From the NCBI RefSeq assembly GCF_026240945.1, contig NZ_JAPFPY010000012.1, positions 1 to 64,000 on the forward strand: a DNA stretch of 64,000 nt, in the 5' to 3' direction. This document shows positions 43,390 to 52,900 of the stretch, one piece after another; position 1 is the stretch's first letter, and each line of letters opens with the position of its first letter. This DNA comes from Mycolicibacterium sp. J2 (GTDB lineage: Bacteria > Actinomycetota > Actinomycetes > Mycobacteriales > Mycobacteriaceae). The position numbers and the translations under genes were made by a program. The notes beneath the pieces were generated by a model. That model saw only the letters and a program-made list of their open reading frames with translations. It was not told where the DNA came from and ran no database searches.

Positions 43390-44010
43390 TCACAAACTGT
43401 GGACAACTCCCAGGTACCTGAGTGCTACGCGGGAGATCCGCTCACCAGTGGTGGCGATGTCCGCGGCGGGGAGGACGACATGACTCACGGTCAGTCGCAC
43501 CAGAACATCTGCGACGTCTCCGACGTCGTCAGGGTCGAGATCGGCGAAGTGGTCGTTAAACCAGGTGATCAGAGCCGCGGAGCAGAGCTGAAGCAGGGAA
43601 GCCGAGGTCGGCAGAAGAGGAAGGACCCCCGTAGACGAGGAGCCACCGCGATCATTCCCCGAGGGGTTGGACGTCAGAACTGCCTTGAGGAGCGGGCTGT
43701 CTTCTGCTTCACAGAGGGTGAACTGCACCGCTGCGGTGATGCCGCCCTGTACGTCGCCCACGTGTTCGGCAAGGACGGCACGAATGCCTTCCACAAAGCG
43801 CTGGCCCTCTGACACAACAAGGGCGTCACCGAGCCCCTGTTTGTCGCCGAACTCTTTGTACAACGTCGGGCGGGACACGCCGACCGATTCGGCAACCTCG
43901 CTCATCCGGACCTGATCCCAGCCCTTCTCGATGGTGAGTTCTCGTGTCGCCCTCAAAACCTGTTCGCGCACATGCCGACGGAAAGACATCCGCACGGGTT
44001 CAGTTGACAT
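43390..44010 (-). CDS. TetR-family transcriptional regulator
   Basis: 206 aa. HTH: REQVLRATRELTIEKGWDQVRMSEVAESVGVSRPTLYKEFGDKQGLGDALV. The C-terminal ligand domain ends VLVRLTVSHVVLPAADIATTGERISRVALRYLG. TetR regulators of similar N-terminal sequence accompany alkane hydroxylase genes in mycobacteria. It is convergent with the reductase gene and lies 51 bp downstream of the hydrolase gene on the same strand, so it may be the last gene of a thioesterase-hydrolase-TetR operon. Confidence 0.87.
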   Translation of the reverse strand: MSTEPVRMSFRRHVREQVLRATRELTIEKGWDQVRMSEVAESVGVSRPTLYKEFGDKQGLGDALVVSEGQRFVEGIRAVLAEHVGDVQGGITAAVQFTLCEAEDSPLLKAVLTSNPSGNDRGGSSSTGVLPLLPTSASLLQLCSAALITWFNDHFADLDPDDVGDVADVLVRLTVSHVVLPAADIATTGERISRVALRYLGVVHSL

Positions 44011-44061
44011 AGGAGCAGGATAGGCGCCAGCCCTACAAGGGCAGTAAACCGACTGCAGGGT

Positions 44062-44973
44062 TCATATGGTCCTGTCGAGGAATTCGACGACAGCCGTCGA
44101 GAATGCGTCGTTGTTGTCGCCGGCAATCATGTGGCCCGCGCCCGACACGTCGACGGTTTGCGCGTGCGGAACGACGGTGAGGAAATGCCTTACTGTCTCT
44201 TCGGAGACGATGTCCGATAGCAGGCCCCGGACCAGCAGCGTCGGCGCGGACACTTGCCGCGCACCATCGAGAAGGAACGCGCTCATCATCTCGAAGTCCT
44301 CTGCGCCTTCGTCTGGATCGCCCTGCAGAAACTGGAAATTCGACGTCACGAAGGCTGGATCCCATCGCCAAACCCAGCGACCGTCTTCGCGACGTTGGAG
44401 GACTTTTCGGAGGCCGTTGAGGTTGTCGGGGCGGGGGCGGTGCGGGTTGTGGGCGGCGATCACGTCAGCGGCCGATTCTAGGCTGTCGAAACCTTCGGGG
44501 TGTGCCGACATGAACGCTACGACTCGTCGGGCGCCGTCCATCTCCATTCGCGGAGTGACGTCAACCAGCACAACGGCCTGCCATAGGTCCGGCGGGGCGA
44601 GCAAGTGTGTTCCGAGAATGGTCAAGCCGCCCAGAGATGCGCCGATCGCGGCGACGGGGCGGCCGGAACCGGCGTATGAGCGCACGGCCAACAGGTCGGA
44701 TCCAAGCCGGTCCATGTCATAGCGTCCGTCAGGGGCCCAGTCGCTGTCCCCGTGTCCCCTGGTGTCGTACGCGGCAACCGTGTAGCCCCGCTGGTGCAGG
44801 CGTTGGGCGGTGACATCCCAGGCGTGCCGGCTTTGACCTCCGCCGTGAAGGAGCAACACGACCGCCCGCGGCGCGTCACAGCGGTAGAGGTCGACGGCCA
44901 GCGACAGCCCGTCGGCCGTGGGCACCCGCTCGACGACAGGGGCCGACGAATCACTTGCTCTGTGTGCAGGCAT
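44062..44973 (-). CDS. Alpha/beta hydrolase
   Basis: 303 aa from the ATG at 44973, which overlaps the thioesterase stop (TGATG). Oxyanion motif LLLHGGGQSRHAW, DTRGHGDSDWAPDGRYD, the nucleophile in AIGASLGG, a catalytic acid around LVRGLLSDIVSEE, and His in VSGAGHMIAGD near the end. It resembles soluble esterases, lactonases and C-C hydrolases. The substrate is unknown; its coupling to a thioesterase suggests ester or thioester processing linked to alkane or fatty-acid oxidation. Confidence 0.87.
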   Translation of the reverse strand: MPAHRASDSSAPVVERVPTADGLSLAVDLYRCDAPRAVVLLLHGGGQSRHAWDVTAQRLHQRGYTVAAYDTRGHGDSDWAPDGRYDMDRLGSDLLAVRSYAGSGRPVAAIGASLGGLTILGTHLLAPPDLWQAVVLVDVTPRMEMDGARRVVAFMSAHPEGFDSLESAADVIAAHNPHRPRPDNLNGLRKVLQRREDGRWVWRWDPAFVTSNFQFLQGDPDEGAEDFEMMSAFLLDGARQVSAPTLLVRGLLSDIVSEETVRHFLTVVPHAQTVDVSGAGHMIAGDNNDAFSTAVVEFLDRTI

Positions 44974-45410
44974 CAGGAGTTCGTCTTCGGTGCGACGACG
45001 GTGACAGTGCCCTGGGCCGCACACACCGCTCTGCCGTCGTTACAGATGTCGATCCGCGCCACACCGCTGGTTCTGCCCAGCGCGATGATCTCAGCTGTGG
45101 CTACACAGGTGCCGCTGGAGACCGGACGAAGCAGATTCAGTTTGAACTCCGTTGTCGCGACCCAGGATCCCATTGGAATCACGGGATAAAACACCACTCC
45201 GAGGCAGTGGTCGACCATGGCCGATAAGCAGCCCCCATGCAGGTTGCCGAAAGGCGTCTTCAGGTCGTCGCGTGCGTCCATCTCCGCGACGAGACGTCCC
45301 GCAGTGAATTCCGTGTGGCGGAAGCCGAGGTAACCGGCCAACCCGCCCGTGGCTTCTGCTGCGCTCTTTAGTTGCTCGGCGACCTCTTCGTTGAACGCGG
45401 TGAATTGCAC
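44973..45410 (-). CDS. PaaI-family hotdog thioesterase
   Basis: 145 aa. The hotdog thioesterase motif LKTPFGNLHGGCLSAMVDHCLGVVFYPVI contains the usual N-x-H-G-G segment plus an Asp on the following helix. It then continues TEFKLNLLRPVSSGTCVATAEIIALGRT. It hydrolyses acyl-CoA thioesters in the cytosol. Placed before the hydrolase gene with a 1-nt overlap. Confidence 0.88.
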   Translation of the reverse strand: MQFTAFNEEVAEQLKSAAEATGGLAGYLGFRHTEFTAGRLVAEMDARDDLKTPFGNLHGGCLSAMVDHCLGVVFYPVIPMGSWVATTEFKLNLLRPVSSGTCVATAEIIALGRTSGVARIDICNDGRAVCAAQGTVTVVAPKTNS

Positions 45411-45455
45411 AGGCCCTCCTAACTCATCTGCTGTCGAGACATTACGCCATAGTTG

Positions 45456-46085
45456 TCACACCGGTCGACGGTGGTCACTTGCCAGGATCGCCGGAAGGAG
45501 AAACCTCGACAGAAACGCCCGGAGCCCGTCACGACTGCGCTCCCGCGGCCCCCGAACAGTCAGCAGGCTCAGTATCGTGCGGACAACCCACTCGGCGGCG
45601 TCGTCGACGGAGACGCCCGGTTCCACGCAACTCCAGTGTCTGGTGAAGATGGGACGCAGAAATTCGGTGACGATTTCGAAGAGGGACGTCGAGGTCCCCG
45701 CCGCGAGACCCACGCCGGCGAGTTCCTCGTCGCTGCCGAACAACAATCCGATGATCTCTTCGCGGCGCGCGGCCTCAATCGTGTATTCCACGAAATCGAC
45801 GAGCGCGGAGCCCAGGTCGGCGTGCGCCGCGATCCGCGGGCTGATGCGGTCGAGATAGCGCCCGGCGGCGCGAAGGATGACGCCCGACATCACCGCCTCC
45901 CGACTGGGGAAGTAGCGATACACCGTTGCCCTGGACACACCCGCTGTTCTGCCGATGTCCTCCATGGTCGTGCCCACCACACCGCAACTCTCGAGGCACC
46001 GCTCGGCAGCATCGAGCAACCTGTCGCGAGCGGACCCACGATCTGTCGGCGCGGCGGCGCCCCATCTCAACAACTTCGTCGCCAC
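45456..46085 (-). CDS. TetR-family transcriptional regulator
   Basis: 209 aa. HTH: RDRLLDAAERCLESCGVVGTTMEDIGRTAGVSRATVYRYFPSREAVMSGVI. The C-terminal domain includes SLVDDAAEWVVR-like segments (VSVDDAAEWVVRTILSLL) found in TetR_C regulators of lipid genes. It is divergent from the thiolase-like gene 64 bp away, so it probably controls the thiolase/dehydrogenase/decarboxylase-like operon. Confidence 0.87.
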   Translation of the reverse strand: MATKLLRWGAAAPTDRGSARDRLLDAAERCLESCGVVGTTMEDIGRTAGVSRATVYRYFPSREAVMSGVILRAAGRYLDRISPRIAAHADLGSALVDFVEYTIEAARREEIIGLLFGSDEELAGVGLAAGTSTSLFEIVTEFLRPIFTRHWSCVEPGVSVDDAAEWVVRTILSLLTVRGPRERSRDGLRAFLSRFLLPAILASDHRRPV

Positions 46086-46149
46086 ACAGCCAGTATGCCG
46101 CGAGCGCGCACCATTGTGACTTGCTCACGCACATGACACCATCGCAGTT

Positions 46150-47682
46150 ATGTCTCAAGTCAGCCCCCGTGGCCCTGAGCGGGCGCCGGCGTCGGTAGAA
46201 GCGCGTACCCCGGTGGTCGTCGGCGTGGGCGACGTCACCCATCGCGGGGACGACTTCGTGGACCCGATCGACTTGGCGGTGGAGGCCGCACGCCGCGCGG
46301 TCAGAGACGCAGGTCGCGCGGTCGAGCGGCGCATCGACACCGTCGCGACTCCCGGCATCCTGGTCATCCCGCGCGACAATCCCGCCAGCAGGATCGCCGA
46401 AGCGATGCGCATCGGTCCCGCCCGCCGCATCAGCTGTCCGGTCGGCGGAAACACCCCGCAGTATCTCGTCGAGGTGTTGGGTGGCGAAATAGCCAAGGGT
46501 CGCGCAGATGTCGTCCTGGTCGCCGGGGCGGAGAGCGGGCATTCCGCGCGCAAGCTCCAGGGCGGGGGACTTCTCAACTCGCCGCCCCCGCCCCGCTCCG
46601 GCGACGAATCCCTGGGCGACGCCCGCCCCGGGCTGAGTCAAGCCGAACTATCGGTGGGTCTGAGTTGGCCGCACGAGGTGTATCCCATCTTCGAGTCCGC
46701 GATCGCCGCGCGCCACGGCCGCGACTTCGATGCTCAACGGGAGTGGCTGGGCACGCTGATGGCACCGTTCACAGCCGAGGCGGCACGCCATCCCCAGCAG
46801 GCTTGGTTCCCACGCACACGAAGTGCCACCGAACTCAGCGAAGTCACCGCGGAAAACCGCATGGTCTGCTTGCCCTACCCCAAGCTGCTCAACAGCATCA
46901 TGTCCGTCGACATGGCTGCAGCCTTCATCCTCATGGCGGCCGAGGTAGCGGACGAATTGGGCGTCGGGCGCGATCGTTGGGTCTTTCCCTGGTCAGCAGC
47001 GACTTGCAACGACGTGTACTTCCCCGTGGAACGGCCGGACCTCAGTCGCTCATCGGGTATCGAGGTAGCGGCACGCAAGGCTCTCAATGCGGGCGGGTTG
47101 ACCACCGACGACATTCGGTGGTTCGACCTCTACTCCTGCTTCCCGTCGGCAATTCAGATGGCTGCCGAGGCTCTCGACGTGGACCCCCTCGACGACAGAG
47201 GCCTCACAGTAACCGGAGGGCTGCCTTATCACGGCGGCCCTGGTAACAATTACGTCAGCCACTCGATCGTTGAGATGGTCCGACGGTGCAGACGCGACCC
47301 CACCGATGCCGGACTCGTCACCGGCCTCGGGTGGTATTCGACGAAGCATTCGGTCGGTGTGTGGTCGGCCTCCCCGCCGCCAGCCGGATGGCGGCTGATC
47401 GACACGGCAGTCGAACAGGCTCACATCGATTCGTCGCGGCTGGCCGTCGCGGGCGTCGGCGAGGCGACCGGTCGCGCGACAGTGGACGGATACACGGTTG
47501 TCTACGACCGAGACGGGCGACCTCGATGGACTCCGATCATCGCGCACCTGTCCGACGGGCGAAGAGTTGTCGCACGCAGTGACGATCCGCAGATTGCCGA
47601 GGCGATGGGCGGGGAAATGTACGTCGGTAAAACGGTGTGCCTCCGAAACACAGGGTCGTTCACCGGATTCGAGCTTTCATGA
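46150..47682 (+). CDS. Thiolase-like protein with C-terminal OB-type domain (TLP1)
   Basis: 510 aa. Thiolase-fold part (about 1-420) shows TPVVVGVGDVTHRGD, ARRISCPVGGNTPQYLVEVLGGEIAKGRADVVLVAGAES, and GLPYHGGPGNNYVSHSIVEMV. The final 80 residues (TVDGYTVVYDRDGRPRWTPIIAHLSDGRR) match the extra C-terminal domain of thiolase-like protein type 1. The Cys in SCPVGGNT is near the position of a thiolase nucleophile. Function of TLP1 proteins in mycobacteria is uncertain; binding or cleavage of acyl-CoA is likely. Its stop overlaps the next start (ATGA). Confidence 0.85.
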   Translation: MSQVSPRGPERAPASVEARTPVVVGVGDVTHRGDDFVDPIDLAVEAARRAVRDAGRAVERRIDTVATPGILVIPRDNPASRIAEAMRIGPARRISCPVGGNTPQYLVEVLGGEIAKGRADVVLVAGAESGHSARKLQGGGLLNSPPPPRSGDESLGDARPGLSQAELSVGLSWPHEVYPIFESAIAARHGRDFDAQREWLGTLMAPFTAEAARHPQQAWFPRTRSATELSEVTAENRMVCLPYPKLLNSIMSVDMAAAFILMAAEVADELGVGRDRWVFPWSAATCNDVYFPVERPDLSRSSGIEVAARKALNAGGLTTDDIRWFDLYSCFPSAIQMAAEALDVDPLDDRGLTVTGGLPYHGGPGNNYVSHSIVEMVRRCRRDPTDAGLVTGLGWYSTKHSVGVWSASPPPAGWRLIDTAVEQAHIDSSRLAVAGVGEATGRATVDGYTVVYDRDGRPRWTPIIAHLSDGRRVVARSDDPQIAEAMGGEMYVGKTVCLRNTGSFTGFELS

Positions 47683-48779
47683 TCGCCGAGGCGATGGTGC
47701 TGACCGGACCGCAGAATCTGGAGCGACGCCGGATCACCATTCCCGACGTCGGCGACCGGGGTGCGATACTGCGAGTTGAAGCATGTGGTCTGTGCGGGAC
47801 GGATCACGAACAATTCACCGGACACCTGCCTGCCAGCTTCTCATTCGTTCCAGGTCACGAAATCGTCGGCATCGTCGAACACGTCGGCACTGCGGCCAGC
47901 CAACGCTGGGGTGTACAAGCCGGCCAGCGCGTGGCCGTCGAGGTGTTCCGGTCCTGCCGAGACTGCCCCGAGTGCCGCCGCGGCGAATACCGGCGGTGTG
48001 CGGCGAACGGCATCGCCACCATGTTCGGGTTCGTCGACGTGCAGATCGGCGCGGGCTTATGGGGCGGATACGCCACCCATGTGGAGCTTCCGTGGGACGC
48101 GATGCTGCTCCCGATTGCCGAGGACATGGATCCCGTTCTCGCCACGTTGTTCAACCCTCTCGGGGCCGGTATCCAATGGGGGGCCACTCTTCCCGACACC
48201 AAGGCCGGGGACGTCGTAGCGATCCTGGGGCCCGGCATCCGCGGAGTCTGCGCGGCCGTGGCGGCCAAAGAGGCGGGAGCCGCTTTCGTCGCGATGACCG
48301 GCGTCGGCCCACGCGACGAACAACGACTGGCCATAGCCAGATCATTCGGTGTCGACCTGCCCATCGATGTATCGCAGCACAACACAGTGACAGCGCTCCA
48401 GCGTGAAACAGGCGGACGGCTTGCCGACGTGGTCGTCGACGTCACCGCCAAAGCACCCTCCGCATTCGCCGATGCCGTCGACCTTGCCAGACCCGGCGGC
48501 ACAGTCGTGGTGGCCGGCACCCGCGGGCGAGGCGGCGCGCCCCGGTTTGAACCAGACTTGTTGGTATATAAAGAATTACACGTCGTAGGCGCACTCGGCG
48601 TGGAGTATCCCGCCTACCGGGCAGCCCTCGAGATCCTCGCTGAAGGCCGCTGGCCGTTCGACCGCATCACCAGAGAATCAACCGGATTCGCTGGGCTCGC
48701 GCCGCTGCTCACTTCGCTTGCAGACGAAAATGCCCGAACGAGCGCGGCGCTGCACAACGTCTTCTTGCCCACGCCCTGA
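47679..48779 (+). CDS. Zinc-binding alcohol dehydrogenase
   Basis: 366 aa from the ATG at 47679. Catalytic zinc: VEACGLCGTDHEQF and PGHEIVG. Structural zinc: CRDCPECRRGEYRRC. The Rossmann segment is VAILGPGIRGVCAAVAAKE, with GPGIRG in place of the classical GxGxxG. It may oxidise alkanols from the CYP153 reaction or a ring alcohol; the sequence alone does not fix the substrate. Coupled to the thiolase-like gene. Confidence 0.87.
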   Translation: MIAEAMVLTGPQNLERRRITIPDVGDRGAILRVEACGLCGTDHEQFTGHLPASFSFVPGHEIVGIVEHVGTAASQRWGVQAGQRVAVEVFRSCRDCPECRRGEYRRCAANGIATMFGFVDVQIGAGLWGGYATHVELPWDAMLLPIAEDMDPVLATLFNPLGAGIQWGATLPDTKAGDVVAILGPGIRGVCAAVAAKEAGAAFVAMTGVGPRDEQRLAIARSFGVDLPIDVSQHNTVTALQRETGGRLADVVVDVTAKAPSAFADAVDLARPGGTVVVAGTRGRGGAPRFEPDLLVYKELHVVGALGVEYPAYRAALEILAEGRWPFDRITRESTGFAGLAPLLTSLADENARTSAALHNVFLPTP

Positions 48780-48812
48780 CGGCATGCAGAGGTTCAACAG
48801 AGAGGGCCACCC

Positions 48813-49391
48813 GTGACCATGGCGGAACGCGTACCGATGCTCGACCGCGAGCAGGCCCAGCTGCGGGCTGCCGAATGTGGGTTGCCCGAAGAGTTGGCAG
48901 ACCTGTCGGTATTCCGCGTGGCACTTCATCAGCCGCGTGTGGCAGTTGCGCTGCACGGGCTGCTCGACGCGTTACTCTTCCGCGGTTCCCTTGACGCGCG
49001 GCTACGCGAGCTGGTCATCATGCGCATCGGCTGGATCACCGGCTCCGAATACGAATGGACCCAACATTGGCGAATCGCCACACTGCTCGGCGTGCCTGAG
49101 CATGATCTCCTCGCGGTGCGCGACTGGCAGAATTCCGAAAGCCTCGGGCCAGTCGAACGTGCGGTCCTCGCAGCGACCGATGATGTGGTACGCGACGGGG
49201 TCATCTCCGAGGAAAACTGGGCTGCGTGCCAGAAGGCATTCAATAGCGATCACGCGGTTTTAGTCGAACTTGTCGGAGCAATCGCCAATTGGCGGCTCTT
49301 TTCAATCCTGCTTCGATCCCTGAATATTCCACTTGAGTCCGGTACCGACGGCTGGCCGCCCGATGGGCGAGCTCCTCGGCGTGGCGATTGA
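48813..49391 (+). CDS. Carboxymuconolactone decarboxylase/AhpD-like protein
   Basis: 192 aa, GTG start with AGAGGG upstream. All-helical CMD core: LFRGSLDARLRELVIMRIGWITGSEYEWTQHWRIATLLGVPEHDL, then VERAVLAATDDVVRDG and DHAVLVELVGAIANWRLFSILLRSLNIPLE. The Cys-x-x-Cys of AhpD is replaced by GSEYEWTQH, so peroxidase activity is unlikely. Members of this subgroup are often found in oxidative catabolic operons with unknown reactions. Last gene of the small operon. Confidence 0.85.
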   Translation: MTMAERVPMLDREQAQLRAAECGLPEELADLSVFRVALHQPRVAVALHGLLDALLFRGSLDARLRELVIMRIGWITGSEYEWTQHWRIATLLGVPEHDLLAVRDWQNSESLGPVERAVLAATDDVVRDGVISEENWAACQKAFNSDHAVLVELVGAIANWRLFSILLRSLNIPLESGTDGWPPDGRAPRRGD

Positions 49392-49483
49392 GCGAAAAAC
49401 GTGGGCCGATGCTTGACCGAAGCGGTCAGCGCCCCAATCGCCAGACCACGACCCGTGTCGTAGACGGACAAGTCCCCCCTCGG

Positions 49484-49614
49484 ACACCCGACTGAGGCGA
49501 GAGGAAAAGGACGCCCCGCGTTCTTTTCCGAGCCGATGGAGTGTGCTGAGCCGCGAAGCGGCGAGCACACCCGACTGAGGCGAGAGAAAAGAACGCCCCG
49601 GGCGTTTTCTCTCC
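49484..49614. repeat. Duplicated segment containing two hairpins
   Basis: The 20-nt stretch ACACCCGACTGAGGCGAGAG occurs at 49484 and again at 49567. Each copy continues into a similar inverted repeat: the first pairs GGAAAAG-GACG with CGTT-CTTTTCC (49503-49529), the second pairs GAGAAAAGAACGCCC with GGGCGTTTTCTCTC (49583-49613). They lie just after the CMD-like gene and probably act as tandem terminators for the plus-strand operon. The roughly 290 bp between 49391 and 49681 hold no gene. Confidence 0.6.
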
Positions 49615-49626
49615 CCGTCATATGAC

Positions 49627-49666
49627 AGAGGTACCCGACCGGCGCCATTGCCGATCAGGTACCTCT
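49627..49666 (-). terminator. Hairpin downstream of the small minus-strand gene
   Basis: The arms 49627-49642 and 49651-49666 form 16 pairs. On the minus-strand transcript the two non-Watson-Crick positions become G-U wobbles, so the stem is continuous; on the plus strand they are C-A mismatches. The loop is 8 nt. It lies 15 bp after the stop of the 66-aa gene. No T-run follows, as is common for mycobacterial terminators. Confidence 0.6.
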
Positions 49667-49680
49667 CTCCTCTTCTGGTG

Positions 49681-49881
49681 CTAGCCCACGTCCCCGCGGT
49701 GCACGTTCACGCACGCCCGCTTCTTGCCCCAGATCGTGCGCACGGTGAAGCACACTCGCTTGGGCCTGCCGAATACCGTCGTGCTCTCGACGGTGCCTTC
49801 GGTCCCTTCGGGCACTGCCGGAACATCCATCTCCTCGATCTGCCGGCAGGCGGTGACGACATCGCCTCGTTGCCAACTCAT
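49681..49881 (-). CDS. Small conserved-looking protein of 66 aa, possibly SH3-like
   Basis: No family is firmly recognised. The pattern QRGDVVTACRQIEEMDVPAVPEGTEGTVES, then RVCFTVRTIWGKKRACVNV looks like a small five-stranded SH3-like beta barrel: G-D-x-V at the start, P-x-G-T-x-G-T-V in the middle and a closing strand. The ATG is preceded by GGGGAG. It ends just before a strong hairpin oriented with the gene. It lies downstream of the nitrate reductase gene but in its own unit (104 bp away), on the same strand. It is cytosolic by appearance. Confidence 0.65.
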   Translation of the reverse strand: MSWQRGDVVTACRQIEEMDVPAVPEGTEGTVESTTVFGRPKRVCFTVRTIWGKKRACVNVHRGDVG

Positions 49882-49984
49882 CGGTATCTCTCCCCTTCCC
49901 CGATCCGCCCTCGCGGTCCGGGCATAGCTCAGTGTTACGTCGTAGTAACAATCAGGGCGAGCGATTTATTCTGCAGGTACCGGC

Positions 49985-52900
49985 TCAGTAGACGTCGCGT
50001 ACATAACGTTTTTCGGCCACCAGTTCGCGCTTGTAATCGTGTGCTTGCTCGTCAGACAGGCCGCCGTGCCTGCGGATGATCGCGGTCAGCGCGCCGTCGA
50101 CATCCTTGGCCATGTGAGTGGCATCACCGCACACGTAGAAATGTGCGCCACCCTCCAGCCACCGCCACAGTTCGGCGCCGGCGTCGAGCATCTTGTGCTG
50201 CACGTAGACCCGCTTGGCCTGGTCCCGGGAGAACGCCAGGTCCAGGTGGTTGAGCAGCCCGTCGGCGACCATGTGCTCCAAATCATCGCGGTAGTAGAAG
50301 TTTTCGGAGCGGTGCTGGTCACCGAAGAACAGCCAGTTGCGGCCGGTGTGACCGAGCGCACGCCGTTCCTGCAGGAAGGCGCGAAACGGCGCGATCCCGG
50401 TGCCCGGCCCCACCATGATCATCGGCGTCCGAGATTCGGCGGGCGGCCGAAAGTTTGGTGACCGCTGGATGAACACCGGCGCGGCGTGCGCGCGGTCGGC
50501 CAGGAAGGTCGAGGCCACCCCGTGCCGCAACGCCCCGCGGGCACTGCGGTAGCGCACCACCGACACCGTCAGTTGGACTTCGGTCGGACTCACCAGCGGG
50601 CTAGAACTGATGGAGTACTGCCGCGGGGTCAGCCGCACCAGCGCGTCCTGCCACTCCTCCGGCGCAGCCCGCACCCCGAACTCCTCGACGATGTCGAGAG
50701 CGTTGCGCCCGTCCAGCCAGGTGTCCAGCTCGGCCCTGGGCCCGCGCAGCCGTTTGGCGGCCTTGGGCCGGTGGTCGGCGATGAAGCGCAGCAGGTTCGG
50801 CGTGATCCGGCAGATGTCGTAGCTCGAGGTCAGGGCGCTGCGCAGGTCGGTGTCCGCACCGTCGACCTCGATGATCTCGTTGCCGGTCAACCCCGTGCAG
50901 GCCAGCCAGGTGGCCACCGCATCGTCGGAGTTGGTGACGAACACGCCGAGCGAGTCACCTGCTGCATAGCTCGCCCCGTGCTCGGAGATGTCAAAGCCGA
51001 ACTGGCGCACCTCTTTTTGCGCCGACTCCGGCGTGAGCCGGATGTTGCGGCTCAGCGGCGCCAGCAGCGGCGCGTTGCGGGTCAGCGGCTGCGCACTCGG
51101 GGACGGCGTGATCGGGACAGCCGCACTGCCGGTTTCGGCTGCGCCGCCGACGAGCCCGGCGACCTGACCGGCCCACGCGCTCATCGGTTCGTCGTCATAT
51201 GCCTCGCACTCGACCCGGTCCAGAAGCCGGGTCGCCCCGAGGTCGGCCAGCCGGGCGTCCAGCGCCTTGGCGTGGCCGCAGAAGTTGTCGTAGGACTTGT
51301 CGCCGATCCCCAGCACCGCATACCGCAGGCCGGGCAGCGTCGGAGCAGCGTCCGAGGCCAGCCGCTGCCAGAAGTCGGCGCCGTTGTCCGGCGGGCCGCC
51401 GTCACCGAAGGTGCTTGTCACGACTACGATTTCGGTGGCCACCGCCAGTTCGGTGAGCGTCACGTCGTTCATCGTCACCAGGCGTGCACCGGTCAGCCGG
51501 CCGGCCACCGTGGCCGCGAACTCCTCGGCGGTGCCGGTCTGTGACGCCCACAGCACCAATGGGCCGGGCGCGGTCGGCTCCAGCACCGCCGAGGATGTCC
51601 CGGCCCGGGAATGCATACCGGCCAGCAGTCCGTCGATCCACAACCGGGTCTGAGGGCGGACCGGCGCCGCGCCCGGAAGCACCGGAACACCCTCCGGGCC
51701 GTTGCCGAGAGCCGCCAGAAAGCCTGCGATATAGACCTTTTCGTCGTCGGTCAGTTCCATGGTGAAACCTTGCAATCCGAGCGCCTCGGCGAGCGGGTGA
51801 TCGGCCGCGGTGGGCAGGGCCGGCGCAACGGGCCGCAGCGCGACCGCACAGACCTTCAATTCGGGTTGCAGCGAGTCGGCGTCGACTGCGTCGTTGGTGA
51901 GCGCGTTCACGGTCAGGTACTCACCGTGCTCGTCGTTCCAGTGGAACGGCACCCATACGTTGCCCGGTTGCACCCGGTCGGTGATGACCGGTGGCAGCAC
52001 CGCCCGCCCGCGCCGCGAGGTCAGCTCCACCTGGCAGTGCCCGGTGATGCCCGCCGCTGCGGCGTCCTCGGGGTGGATCTCGACGAACGGCGCACCGTTG
52101 AGTTTGTTGAGCTTGGCCACCCGCCCGGTCTTGGTCATGGTGTGCCACTGATGCTGCAGGCGTCCGGTGTTGAGCACCATCGGGTAGTCCTCGTCGGGCA
52201 GCTCCTCGGCGTCCATGTGCGGCCGGGCGAGGAAGACCGCCTTGCGCGACGGTGTCGCGAACGCCAGCCGCGGCCGGTGACCGTTCTCGTCGACGAACAG
52301 CGTCTGGGACACCCCGTCGTTGAGGTACCGGATGGGGTGGCGGTCCGCGGCATCCTCCGGTGGGCAGGGCCACTGCAGTGGCGTCTCGCGCAGCCGGTCG
52401 TAGCTGGCGCCGCGCAGGTCGTACCCGGTGCGCGGATTGGCGAACCGGCGGATCTCGTCGAAGATGTCCGAGCTCGACTTGTACTCGAAATCGTCGCCGA
52501 AGCCCAGGTGTTCGGCCACCCCACAGATCAGTTCCCAGTCCGGGCGCGCCTCACCCAGGGGCGGCACCGACTGTTGCAGCAGCGTCAGGTTGCGTTCGGA
52601 GTTGATCATCACCGCGTCCGATTCGGCCCACAACGTGGCCGGCAGCACGATGTCGGCATACCGGTTGGTCGCGGTGTCCTGATAGGCGTCCTGGGTGATG
52701 ACGAGTTCGCACGCCTCCAGGCCGGTGATCACCGTCGTGCGATTGGGCACCGATGCGACGGGATTGGTGCAGATGATCCAGCACGCCTTGATGTCTCCCG
52801 CCGCCGCCTGCTCGAACATCGCGACCGTCCCGGGCCCGACGTCGGTGCGGATGGTGCCGCGTTCCAGTCCCCACTGGTCCTCGCAGAACGCGCGGTCGTC

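Noticed and set aside
43303..43390. Possible small gene or RNA between the ferredoxin reductase and TetR genes
   Set aside because: The gap is under 90 bp and separates convergent genes, and no fold or motif was recognised.
46116..46128. GTGA-N5-TCAC symmetry between the TetR and thiolase-like genes, resembling a half CRP site
   Set aside because: The arms are only 4 bp long and the spacing differs from the CRP pattern, so it could be chance.
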